From Mytilus galloprovincialis (lineage: Eukaryota; Mollusca; Bivalvia; Mytilida; Mytilidae): a stretch of 64,000 nucleotides of DNA. Both the position numbers and the translations under genes were made by a program. Each line of letters starts with the position of its first letter. Within the stretch, counting starts at the first letter, position 1. Positions 22,985-34,200 of the stretch are shown one piece after another. The stretch lies in contig NC_134849.1 in NCBI RefSeq assembly GCF_965363235.1, forward strand, positions 12,178,863 to 12,242,862, read 5' to 3'. Below the pieces are notes generated by a model that searched no databases, was not told the origin of the DNA, and saw only the letters and a list, made by a program, of their open reading frames with translations.

Positions 22985-23846
22985 GTCGAGCCTGCGAATC
23001 TTGTCGTAGAAAGCTCCATATAGGGATATTCATGCGGCGGCGGCGTTAACTAACTTCTTTTAAAAAAGCTTTATATTTTAAAACATAGAAGACTTGGATG
23101 CTTCATACTTTTTATATAGATTCCTTATATGTTACGAAGTTTCCGTCTGTCACATATTCATCGTCCTTGACCCCACTTTAATGGTTCAGTGACTACTTGC
23201 AAAAAAGTTTTTTTTAAATGTAAATTTCTCTCTTGTTATGAGTTACAGGATAACTATATTTGGTATGTGCGTACCTTGGAAGGTCCTCGTCCCCGTCGTA
23301 CAGTTTTCACTTGACCTCGATCTCATTTCAAGGATAAGTGAATTAAGAAGGTTAAGTTTTGGTGGTCAAGTTCATATTGCAGATACTATAAGCAATATGT
23401 CTAGTATTTTGCTTTATAATAGGATTACATGTCCAACTAGCAGGTGTCATCTGACCTTGACCCCATTTTCATGGTTTAGTGGTCAAAGTTAAGTTTCTGT
23501 TGTGGTCTGTTTTTCTTAAACTATAAGCAACAGTTCAACTATAGTTAATGCATAGATTGGTTATAAGGTATACATGTCTGCCTGGCATGGTTCATCTGAT
23601 CCTGACCTCAGTTTCATGGTTCATTGGTCAGTGTTTAGTTTATTGTTTGAATCTGTTTCTTAGAAACTATAAGCAATATGTCTCTATATTTAGTGAATTG
23701 AACGATTGTAAGGTGTACATGTATTTCTTGTTTGGTTTATCTGAAGTTTATGTGATAGTTGTAGTAAAGCTTTATATTTAGGACTAAATCAATATAATAT
23801 CAATGGTTAGTAAAGAAGGCGAGACACTAGGGCGTGTGCACTCTTA
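22985..23846 (+). mobile_element. R2 element, second copy
   Basis: Begins TTTTGTCGAGCCTGCGAATC about 15 bp after the R3 3' end and finishes GGCGTGTGCACTCTTA. It lacks the expanded 147-bp array and is more diverged than the nested copy. Confidence 0.8.
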
Positions 23847-24229
23847 TCTCCTCTTAAAATACTTCGACAACATTGCTCAAACTTGATTAGATATGTTAAA
23901 AACGGTTTCTTTTTTTAAAATTGTCGAATGTAAAAAAGATCACCGGAAGAAATGAATTATATTAGATTGCTAATTTTCAAACTATTTAAATCATGATACT
24001 TTTAAAAGAACTAAATCTTTTTTAAATTTGATAGGGATATGTTTTACCCTTTCAAAAGTCTCCTTATTTCTTACTGATTTAGTGGCAGCATGGCGGCAAT
24101 GATGCCATGCACAGTGACATATGTTGCACAAACCTTTGCAAAATCCATGGTTTTTTAATGATCTGAAACGAATATCTGTATTAAACTTTCCTAGGAAATG
24201 AAATCAAATGCATGAAAGGTTTCAAATTA
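23847..24229. other. Non-coding interval, no gene seen
   Basis: A+T-rich; no exon or repeat boundary recognised. Confidence 0.4.
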
Positions 24230-24395
24230 GGTCGCTAGTTTTCTCGTTTGCAAATGTTTTATTGCTGACTATGCAGTGTAGGCATTGTTGAAGGCGGTAC
24301 CGTGACCTATAGCTGTTAATTTCTGTATTTTTGGAATCGTACGAAGAGTTGTCTCGTTTGCAATCCTACCACATCTTCTTTTTTATATAGGCACC
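24230..24395 (+). mobile_element. T2 retrotransposon tail
   Basis: GCTGACTATGCAGTG, TTGTTGAAGGC, GGTACCGTGACCTATAG and the end CTACCACATCTTCTTTTTT, in the order of the T2 consensus within this window. Confidence 0.65.
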
Positions 24396-24744
24396 AGTTC
24401 TGAATAGTCCCAATTCCATTTTTTAAATACACTACCTTTAAAGTTAATTATTTTTACTGACTTGCACGATATAGGAAGACACCCTGAAGATATTGGTTTC
24501 GAACTGAGCAGGAAGCTCTGATTTTGTCTGCTTATATGTTGAAGTTAACCCTACGGGATACAACGTGCACATTATCATCTTTGAAATCAGTTTGTCATTA
24601 AATTGATCAGTATTAACGTAATGAAAAGTATTTGTCTGGAGATGATTTCCTGGATATTTTTATTCTAACATTTGATATATAGTAATGATAATGTCCTTTG
24701 TGTAATTCTGCCAAAGTCGGTAGAGCAACAAAAGGAAGACTTTA

Positions 24745-25010
24745 CAAGCATTTCCTGCTTCTCCGATAATCACGAGAAGTAAGAGCAAAGATTGGTCGTC
24801 ATGGTGTTAGAATGATGTGTCCGGGTAAGTTGACATCTCTTCTTGGGATCGTTACATCCGTACCTATAATGATCTAGCAAGTTAAAATCTGGCTCAGTGT
24901 ATCAGTTTAGTAGAAATAAGGGTAAACATTAACATGTTCTCGTCCTGAATATGCATATTAACTTTCCGCTGGACGTTTTTTAGCCTACCATCATCTTCAT
25001 CTTCGTTGGT
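24745..25010 (+). mobile_element. SINE body, head degraded
   Basis: Shares AGTAAGAGCAAAGA, GTTAAAATCTGGCTCAGTG and CATGTTCTCGTCCTGAATAT and the GCTGGACGTT tail with the SINE at 46751-47095. The tRNA-like head is not recognisable in this copy. Confidence 0.6.
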
Positions 25011-25401
25011 GAAAGTAGACTCAAATTTCTTAATTCAAAGACAGAAAATTCTTGTCTGGTTGCGTTCGTGTTACAAACATTATTCTATGGGTGATGTTTT
25101 GCATTTAATTTGTGGATCTTATTAAGCACAGATGTAGCCTGTCTTTTCTTTTAAGATTGAAATACATTTTCAATCAGATGCCAGAGATACCACAATTTTG
25201 AAAATGACTATCTTGTTTTTCCGAGCATTGGGTGGATATTACCGGAATGTTGCTTCGAGTACCTTTCTCTATCTGCATCAGTTACCATGAAAGAAATGCT
25301 GTCTACATTCGTTAGTATATCTTCAAAGATAATACCTAGTTGACAACCTAGCTTACTTTTCCAGCTCCAATAATAGACTTGTTCTGTTTGTTAACTGTAC
25401 A

Positions 25402-25555
25402 GTGGCAAATATTTCATGCATGTTCAGGACGATCAATAATAGATCTTCAACAAATATTTCTAGCATGTTCAGGACGATCAATAATAGATCTTCAACAAAT
25501 ATTTCTAGCATGTTCAGGACGATCAATAATAGATCTTCAACAAATATTTCATATC
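25402..25555. repeat. 45-bp tandem repeat, 3 copies
   Basis: TGTTCAGGACGATCAATAAT begins at 25421, 25466 and 25511, exactly 45 bp apart with almost no divergence, so the expansion is recent. The period is a multiple of three and gives short open frames with no other support. Confidence 0.9.
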
Positions 25556-25639
25556 ATAGATTGATGATTTGTTTACCAACTCGCAGACACATTACAAAAT
25601 TGCAGAACTATCACTCACCTCCAAGACAACTTAATTTTT

Positions 25640-25907
25640 AGCTCACCTGACCTGAAAGGTCAAGTGAGCTTTTCTCATCACTTGGCGTCCGTCGTCCGGT
25701 GTCCGTTGTCCGTAAACCTTTACCCTTCGTCCCCAAAATCAATCCCAACCTTCCTTTTGTGGTATTGAACCTTCTAAAAAAATTCCTTGAAGATCTATTC
25801 ACTTTAACTAAAGTTATTATCTGGAAACCAATGTGTCTTCGGACGACAACGACGCAGACGACGACATCATACCATTATACGATCCCAAAAATTTTTTGGG
25901 GTCGTAT
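25640..25907. mobile_element. Chimeric R1/R3 element with two 5' hairpin ends
   Basis: The left end is an R1 5' hairpin (25640-25670) on the + strand with its CGTCCG block. The right end is an R3 5' hairpin (25877-25907) on the minus strand with its CGACGACG block and the CCAAAATCAATCCCAACCTT module. The two 5' ends face outward and no 3' end of either family is present. Confidence 0.75.
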
Positions 25908-26059
25908 AAAAACTATTCACGATTCTGGCCTCAAGTGTTTGAAGAAAGATAATTTAAAATATAATGATCTATAATTGACAATAACTTACATTTCTCCCCT
26001 TTATTTTACTTTTAGTCCTGGTAGCCATTTCAGTTGATAGGTATAAGTGAATATTCTAA

Positions 26060-27559
26060 CCAGGTGCTCCGCAGGGCGCAGCTTTATACGACCGCAGAGG
26101 TCGAACCCTTAACAGTTGGGGCAAGTATGGACAAAACATTCAAGCGTGATACAGCTCTGAATTTGGATTGTTATCAAATTTTTGACATTATATGGGTTTT
26201 TTACACAAAACAAATGTCAAGATTTTACAAATCAATTAAAGATTTCTTCTTCAAACTTATTTAAATCTAAAATTAAATAGTTGACACAGCATAGGTTTCT
26301 GACACAGAATGAATGTGGTCTAATGAACTTAAATTTTTTTTTTGCCTTTGAGCAATTCACTATGCTGTTGAATATTAATCCTCTCAAAAAAATGTTTGAA
26401 GAAATTTTCTTTTTATTTATGAAATCTGAAATGAGAAAAATTTAACCCGCCCCCCATTTTTTTTTTCACATCCCCCTTTCCCTTTTTCCAAAACTGATAT
26501 CAATTCAAATTTCTAATGGAGTTTGCAACAATAACTACTCTTAAATACATCATAAAATATTAAAATGTAAAATAAAGTTCTTGTTATCACTGAATGGTAA
26601 AGATTGGTTGGTAGAAAAAGTGAATATACATTGTATATTGTATAAAACAATGATTTAAGTTGATTCAACTACTATTCTGAACTTGAAAGCTGGGTCCATA
26701 ATCAAAAATCTAAGTACATGTTAAGATTCAGCATATCAAAAAGCCCAAGAATTCATTTTTTGTTAAAATCAAACATAGTTTAATTTTGGACCCTTTGGAC
26801 TTTAATGTAGACCAATTTGAAAACGGGACCAAAAATTAAGAATCTACATACACAGTTAGATTTGGCATATCAAAGAACCCCAATTATTCAATTTTTGATG
26901 AAATCAAACAAAGTTTAATTTTGGACCCCTATTTGGACCAACTTGAAAACTGGACCAATAATCAAAAATCTAAGTACATTTTAATATTTAGCATTTCAAA
27001 GAACCCCAAGGATTCATTTTTTGTTAAATCAAACTAAGTTTAATTTTGGACCCTTTGGACCTTAATGTAGACCAATTTGAAAACGGGACCAAAACTTAAG
27101 AATCTACATACACAGTTAGATTCGGCATATCAAAGAACCCCAATTATTCAATTTTTGATGAAATCAAACAAAGTTCAATTATGGACCCTTTGGGCCCCTT
27201 ATTCCTAAACTGTTGGGACCAAAACTCCCAAAATCAAACCCAACCTTCCTTTTATGGTCATAAACCTTGTGTTTAAATTTCATAGATTTCTATTTACTAA
27301 AACTAAAGTTATAGTGCGAAAACCAAGAAAATGCTTATTTGGGCCCTTTTTGGCCCCTAATTCCTAAAATATTGGGACCAAAACTCCCAAAATCAATCCT
27401 AACCTTCCTTTTGTGGTCATAAACCTTGTGTTAAAATTTCATAGATTTCTATTCACTTTTACTAAAGTAAGAGTGTGAAAACTAAAAGTATTCGGACGAC
27501 GACGACGCCAACATCATACCAATATACGACCAAAACATTTTCAATTTTTGCGGCCGTAT
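26060..27559 (-). mobile_element. R3 element, complete reversed copy
   Basis: The left edge is the reverse complement of the R3 3' end (CCAGGTGCTCCGCAGGGCGC, then CGACCGCAGAGGTCG). The right edge is the 5' hairpin (27524-27559) preceded by its CGACGACG block. It lacks the nested R2 and so shows the uninterrupted family at about 1.5 kb. With the + copy at 19493-22969 it forms a large inverted pair. Confidence 0.85.
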
Positions 27560-27940
27560 AAAAACCACATAGATTAACAATTTGAAGCTTGGTTTAATTA
27601 TTCAGAAGTTTTGAAGTTTAAAAAAAATTAACACTGGAGAACAAACAACTACCACTGATGGACACCAAGTGATGGCAGATGCACTAACAATACCCTCATC
27701 ATATTCAACTAATAGGTTTAAGTTTTCATAGTTTCATACCTATTGACTATTTGTTTTTTATTAGTGAAGGAAGATGGAGTATGAGCAAAAAACCCTAACC
27801 ATCAGTACAGAAAAGTCACAATCCTAGTCAATTAAGATTGAAGTCAAATAAATAAGAAACTAAAGACTGTTTTCAAAAGTTTTATATATAAAAACATCAA
27901 TTGCACCTGTACACTATCCATCATCCAATCTGAATCAGAT
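27560..27940. other. Non-coding interval, no gene seen
   Basis: A+T-rich spacer between the reversed R3 and the 31-bp array. Confidence 0.4.
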
Positions 27941-28126
27941 CCTAGCCTCTGTTTGATATTATACAATGGAGCCTAGCCTCTGTTTGATATTATACAATGG
28001 AGCCTAGCCTCTGTTTGATATTATACAATGGATCCTAGCCTCTGTTTGATATTATACAATGGATCCTAGCCTCTGTATGGTATTATACAATGGATCCTGG
28101 CCTCTGTCTGGTATTATACAATGGAT
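27941..28126. repeat. 31-bp tandem repeat, 6 copies
   Basis: CCTAGCCTCTGTTTGATATT starts at 27941 and recurs every 31 bp up to about 28096 with few changes. It lies just beyond the predicted 3' end of SNRNP40. Confidence 0.9.
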
Positions 28127-28160
28127 GATTATGTAATTGTCTGCTGCCTTTATTTAATGT

Positions 28161-28166
28161 TTTATT
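28161..28166 (-). promoter_or_regulatory. Candidate SNRNP40 polyadenylation signal
   Basis: TTTATT on the + strand (AATAAA on the minus), about 70 bp beyond the stop codon at 28236. Another lies at 28149-28154. Confidence 0.5.
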
Positions 28167-28235
28167 GGATCAACAGTCTTAAAATAAGTTTGTAATCAAT
28201 AAAACAACTTTGATTCCCCTGTGTAAGATCTATCC

Positions 28236-28285
28236 TCATTCTATTTCTCCAAGGTATAATTTTTTGTCACTTGACCCTGATACAA
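28236..28285 (-). CDS. SNRNP40: SNRNP40 exon 9 (last)
   Basis: Sixteen codons including stop, VSGSSDKKLYLGEIE. Too short to show as an ORF. The joined sequence HPNEPI-I-VSGSSDKK matches the family's C-terminus. Confidence 0.92.
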
Positions 28286-31200
28286 CTGAAAAAACAGAAA
28301 ACACATGTCAATAATATCATTGATTGATTGTTTGAAGTTTTTACACCACTTTCAATACAATAGTCTATACATAAGTGTTTCATCATTGTTTTAGAAAAGC
28401 AGGTTTTAACCAAGGAGTGGTACTTTTCTGTTGCACTGATGAAAAGTCCATGGAAAATTAGTGATAATCAGTTTTTGAAAGATAAAGGATAATAAGCTAT
28501 TTAGTTGTTCATTAATTATGTTAAGCTATTTGTATAATATCTATTGTCTTTAAACAATTCTTTTTTACACTTTTAAAATTTTAATTCAGGATATTTTTCA
28601 TTCTGCGAAAATTAAATCAATCATGTTATCATTAAACTTAGGACTGACCAGAACTTAACACATAGGAGGACATAAGAGACACTTTTGGAAGACTCTGACC
28701 ACTGTTATAGTAAAATTTTGCATTCTGTTTATGATTCTTAAAAAAGTTTTTAAAAAAATTCTTAGGAAAATGCACCCACCAATATCTTATTAATTTAAGT
28801 GCCTTCCATACCAAACCCAATAAATTTTGGAACAGCCCTTATTTGTTTAGGGGCCAGCTGAAGGACACCTCAGGGTGAGGGAGTTTCTTGCTGCATTGAA
28901 GACCCATTGGTGACCTTCTGCTGTTGTTTGTTCTATTGTCGAGTTGTTGTCTCTTTGACACATTCCCCGTTTCCATTCTCAATTTTACTTACTGACTTCA
29001 AGTGTTTGCTTTACAAGAACCTACAGAGCATTGGCAACTTCAGACTTGTCAAGGGGAGAGAACTTAGAACCTACAGAGCATTGGCAACTTCAGACTTGTC
29101 AAGGGGAGAGAACTTAGAACCTACAGAGCATTGGCAACTTCAGACTTGTCAAGGGGAGAGAACTTACTTATAGGTTCGTTTGGATGAAAGTCAACTTCAT
29201 TTACTGATCCTGCATGTCCTGGTAGTTTGTATAAAATTCTCCGTGATGTGGTGTCCCATATGTAAACAAATCTGTCACCTGATCCAGCTGCTACTTTACT
29301 GCCATCTGGAGACCAACTACAGCGTAATAAATTCTGAAACACAATTAGGAATTATAATACATGTAAAATAAAAGAGATCATACAAAAACTAAATGGTTGA
29401 TTATTGTTTTCTATACATGTATTTTTATCATTGAAGTGTACACTTATTTACTATTATGGAATACAAAGGACAAACAGACAGAAAGATCTTTATTAATCAT
29501 CAGGAAATTTTATTAGCCCTCTAAAGGGTAGTGTGGATTCATTTCTTTTCATAGAAACCAACTTGTGTGGATTGTTGAAAACTCACATTTTCGTGGTTAC
29601 CTAATTTTGAGGTTTTGTCAAGTCTGCATATTAGAAAATTTGTATTTTGTTTGACAATTAATCCTGTCAGGTCCTGTGATTCACCTGAATCCACCAAAAA
29701 TTGTATCAAATTGACAATTATGGCTTGCAAACAAGCAATTTATATATAATTACATGGAATCTGTTAAGGGCTGTTCTAGAAAATACTATGCCAACCCCTC
29801 TTCAGGGAAGGCAATGTCTTTAAAATTTTATGTGGGGGGTTGCATTTGAAATACCAAAATCAAGAGGGAGTGTTGTTCTAATTTACTTTTATTTCTGTGG
29901 GAGATGTGGCGTAAAAAAAGTGCCTTCCCTTGGCATAGCATTTTCTGGAACAGCCCTAATGTGTTTCTTTATCAGAGATGATCTGTGAAAATAGGAAAAT
30001 ATTCTGTTTTAGAGTAACCACCTGGGCCAGTCTTTGTCAAATTTAAACTTACCTTTTCAAAAGTATGTTGGTGACCTTGCATTATTTTAACACATCTTTC
30101 TTGTGGAGCAAATGGTCTTATATCCCATATTCTTACTAAAAAATAACGAAGAAATATTATAGACTGTCCAAAGTCAAAACCCTTTGATTCAATGGTTCAT
30201 TTCTTTTTATATCATATTTGTTTTTTTTATTGTTTTGTACATAAATCAGATTGACAGTTTTTTCACTAGCATTGTTGTACGTTTATGACATTTGTCATTT
30301 CAAGCTTTTTTTTTTTATAGCTTACCATATGAAGAATGAGTTTTGATTAATGTTGAAGGGTGAACAGTCTCCTATAGTTGTTAATTTCATAACTTCTATG
30401 CAATTTTGATATCTTATCATTCTTATGAAGAGTTGTTTCATTGGCAATCATACCACATCTTCTTATTTCTATATGTAACAGACAAATGGAAAGATAGCCT
30501 GTATACTTCCAGAGAATTTATGATCATGACTGGTTGTCATGTTATAAATAATAGTTGTCCCTTTCACCTTTCTCTGACACCAATAATATTTGTCTTTTCA
30601 TACAGAAGTCAATGCAATTATCCCTTTATAATCTTCATGTGTCTCAGCAAGGCCTTGTATAAATCATTTTTTTTATATTTCAAGTCAAAGTATTGTTATA
30701 TGTCAATTTAATACAATACAATTGTCTTTGTACTATCTAATGAGCCATACTATCTATCTGTGGCATTATAATACCTACATGTATTATCCATCGAGTTAGA
30801 CAGTAAATATGAACCATCAGGACTCAAGGTCAGACCTGTTAGTGTATCAGCATGTCCTCTTAGTCGGTATAGTACATCATTCTTCCGTAAATCCCAAACC
30901 TACAAAGAAATCAGTATAAAATTAAGGAGTAACTTAACCATATATTTGAATATTGTGGATCCATTTTTATTCACCTGGATTTCGAGGTTGTAGTTCAACC
31001 ACAAATTTAAATGTTCAAAGAACACATTATAATTCAAGAACTTGTATAAAGATTTTGGCTAACCCACAAATAAAAGAGTTTCCCTAAATCCTGAAAAATT
31101 TGAATCAACGAAAATGAATGAATCCACAGTACCTACAAACATCATTCAATGATTTAAAAGTCACAAAATGATTATAATGATATCTGACAGAAATAAACTT

Positions 31201-34200
31201 GTGTCCATAAACAAATAAAACTGTAGACTACTATATAATCTAATTCTAATTTACAATGGCAAATATATTATGTGTATTTTGGACTTGAGCGAGTAAAACA
31301 ATAAAACAAATAATAACGTTCTGAAGATGAAGTAAAGATTGGTGGCCAGGATGAATTACAGAAAAATTGTCATTTATGATTTATTGAGTTTCAGTTATGT
31401 CATATTTTCTGTGAGGTTAATCATGTTAATAGCATTGGGCTCTTGTCTCATTTCTAGGCTCTGGTGTGGGAGTTTCTAGCTACACTGAAGACTCATTGGT
31501 GGCCTTCGGCTGTTGTCTGCTCTATGGTCGAGTTGTTGTCGCTTTGACACATTCCCAATTTCCTTTCTCAATTTTAATTTTGCCCAACCTGTTATCTTTA
31601 CTTTGCATGATCAAAATTTATTTATTTGATTATTATGATTGCCATATCCATGGACCATACCAGCACCCAATACCTATAACTTGTTTGGCTCCCTTTCATG
31701 GACCATACCAGCACCCCATACCTATAATTTGGTTGTCTCCCTTACAGCACGTTGGACTGCTTTTAAGTTCCTTCATGCAATTTTAAGGTATTTTTTTACA
31801 ATTTTATTGAAATGTGTACGTAACAAATGTAACTTTTCTAGATATAAGAAGAGGTTGTATCAGTTCCAATGAGACAACTCTCCATCCAAGTTTCAATTTG
31901 TAAAAGTAAACCATTATAGGTCAAAGTATGGTATACATGGAGCCTTGGCTCACACGGAACAGCAAGCTATTTTAATAAAGGGCCCCAAATATTACTAGAG
32001 TAAAATCATTGAAACTAGAAAACCAACTGTCTAATCTATATTCAAAAATAGAGAAACGAGAAACACTTATGAACCACATCAACAAACTACAACCACAGAA
32101 CATCATTTTCTAGCATACTATATAAAAAAGAAGATGTGGTATGATTGCCAATGAGACAACTATCCATAAAAGACCAAAATGACACAGACATTAACAACTA
32201 TAGGTCACTGTACGGCCTTCAACAATGAGCAAAGCCCATACTGCATAGTCAGCTATAACTTAGTTAACTTTAACACCAACTGTTCAAACTTACAGATTTC
32301 GACCATCTCAGGATAGCACTTACTCTTTAGGATACCATTGATTTACTAGACACAAAACTGTAAGCATCTATGTTAATTTCAATCGCAATGTATGCATGAG
32401 ATTGCAGCTATCACTAGTGTAAATTCAGTAATTATTTTGTGTATTTATCATTGCAATTAATATAAGGAATAATGAACACAAAGACAAGTTTTAGATATTG
32501 CAATATCTAGAAATTCTTCATACAAAAAATGCCACCAGAATATAAAATGAGAATTTAGATTTTTTCAAAAACTATTTCTTTACAATTTCAATAACAATAA
32601 AAACACCACAAACGTTTCTAAATTTACAGTATTTGAGGGTATCAATTTATTTGTACCAATTTGTCATGAAATGTCATTTTGTGTATCTGATATAAAAAAT
32701 ACAAACCTTAATATCATTATCAATTCCCCCTGAAATTATTTGTTCTGCTGTGTCATTGAAGGACACAGATGTTACTTGGTATGTACTCTGGAAAGTTTGT
32801 TGCACTCCCCTTTTTCTGGCATCCCATAACTGAAACAAAACAAATCGTGTTACCAGTTTTGACTGAAAAACCAATGACCTTTAAAAGACTTAAATAAACA
32901 TGTAAACATCAGAAATGAGTACAAATGTATAAGCAGTAAAAACTCAATCATAAATTGTACATTTAACAAGGTTTAAAGCAAAACATTTTAATACTCTAAT
33001 AAGATTTTCATTTTAAAAGAAATTTTGGAAAGATTCCTCAATTCAGCCATGATATCAACTGTTGACCAATACTTGACATCAGAAGGAGATTTTGGTAAGA
33101 GCAGGCTATTAATGCAGCTACGTATTTAAGGAACATAAATTATTTCTATACTTTCATGCAGAATGACAATTCTGACAGTGCTTAAAACTTTTACAAGGCA
33201 GGGATATAGGCATGCCTTAAATCAGGTTAATGATGTCATAAAGGCAAATCTGATCTTTTCCACAAATGATATACTGTGGATTCATTTATTTTCATGGGTA
33301 CCAATCTTCGTGGTTTGACGAAAATTTGCATTTTTTCGTGGATGTTTAATTTCATTGTTTTACTGACATTCCTTTAGAAATTTTTAATTCATTGAACATT
33401 TGAATTCACGGTTCACCTGTATCCACAAAATCAACGAAAATTGGTATTCAACAAATATTGATGAATCCACATTATACAAAATACCCCTGATTATTTTCTA
33501 CGTCTTATTTACCTTTATTGTACCATCGTCACTCCCACTGCAGATTATTTGTGGACCTCTTCTGGCAGCACTAACTGCATTTACAAAACTCGTGTGACCT
33601 TTCATCTTCTTTATTCTTGTGCCTGCCTCCACATCCCATAATGCAACAGTCTTGTCCGTTGATGCAGAAAATAGTGTACTGAAAAAGACAGAAATCAATG
33701 TTGGTTTTTTTTTTAAATTTAACATTGCATTTTGGCAAATATATATTGTATTATTAACAAATGTTGTATGTCTGTTATATATTAGGGAATTGTATTTGAC
33801 TGTCATACAAGTGAAAGGTTAAGCTAGCTATAAAAACCAGGTTTATTCTACCATTTTCTACATAAGAAAATATTTGTACCAAGTCAAGAATACAATGTAT
33901 GACAGTTGTTATCCATTTGTTTGATGTGTTGCAGCTTTTGATCTTGACATTTGATTAGGGTCTACCGTTTTGAATTTCAGTATGTTGGTGATTTTAATTA
34001 TATTAAATTAATCATGCTTTTCATGGGCAAAAGTCAAAGTTGCAGGGGTTTCATTATCTTTCATGTTGACTGGTACTTTCCACGTTTCTAGGTGGTACTT
34101 TTCAATTTATTCCATGAATATCTTATATAAAAATTTCTACATTAAGGCGGTACTTGTCAATAACATAGGAGGGTAAAAGTACCGGGTAAAGCCTCCTAAT

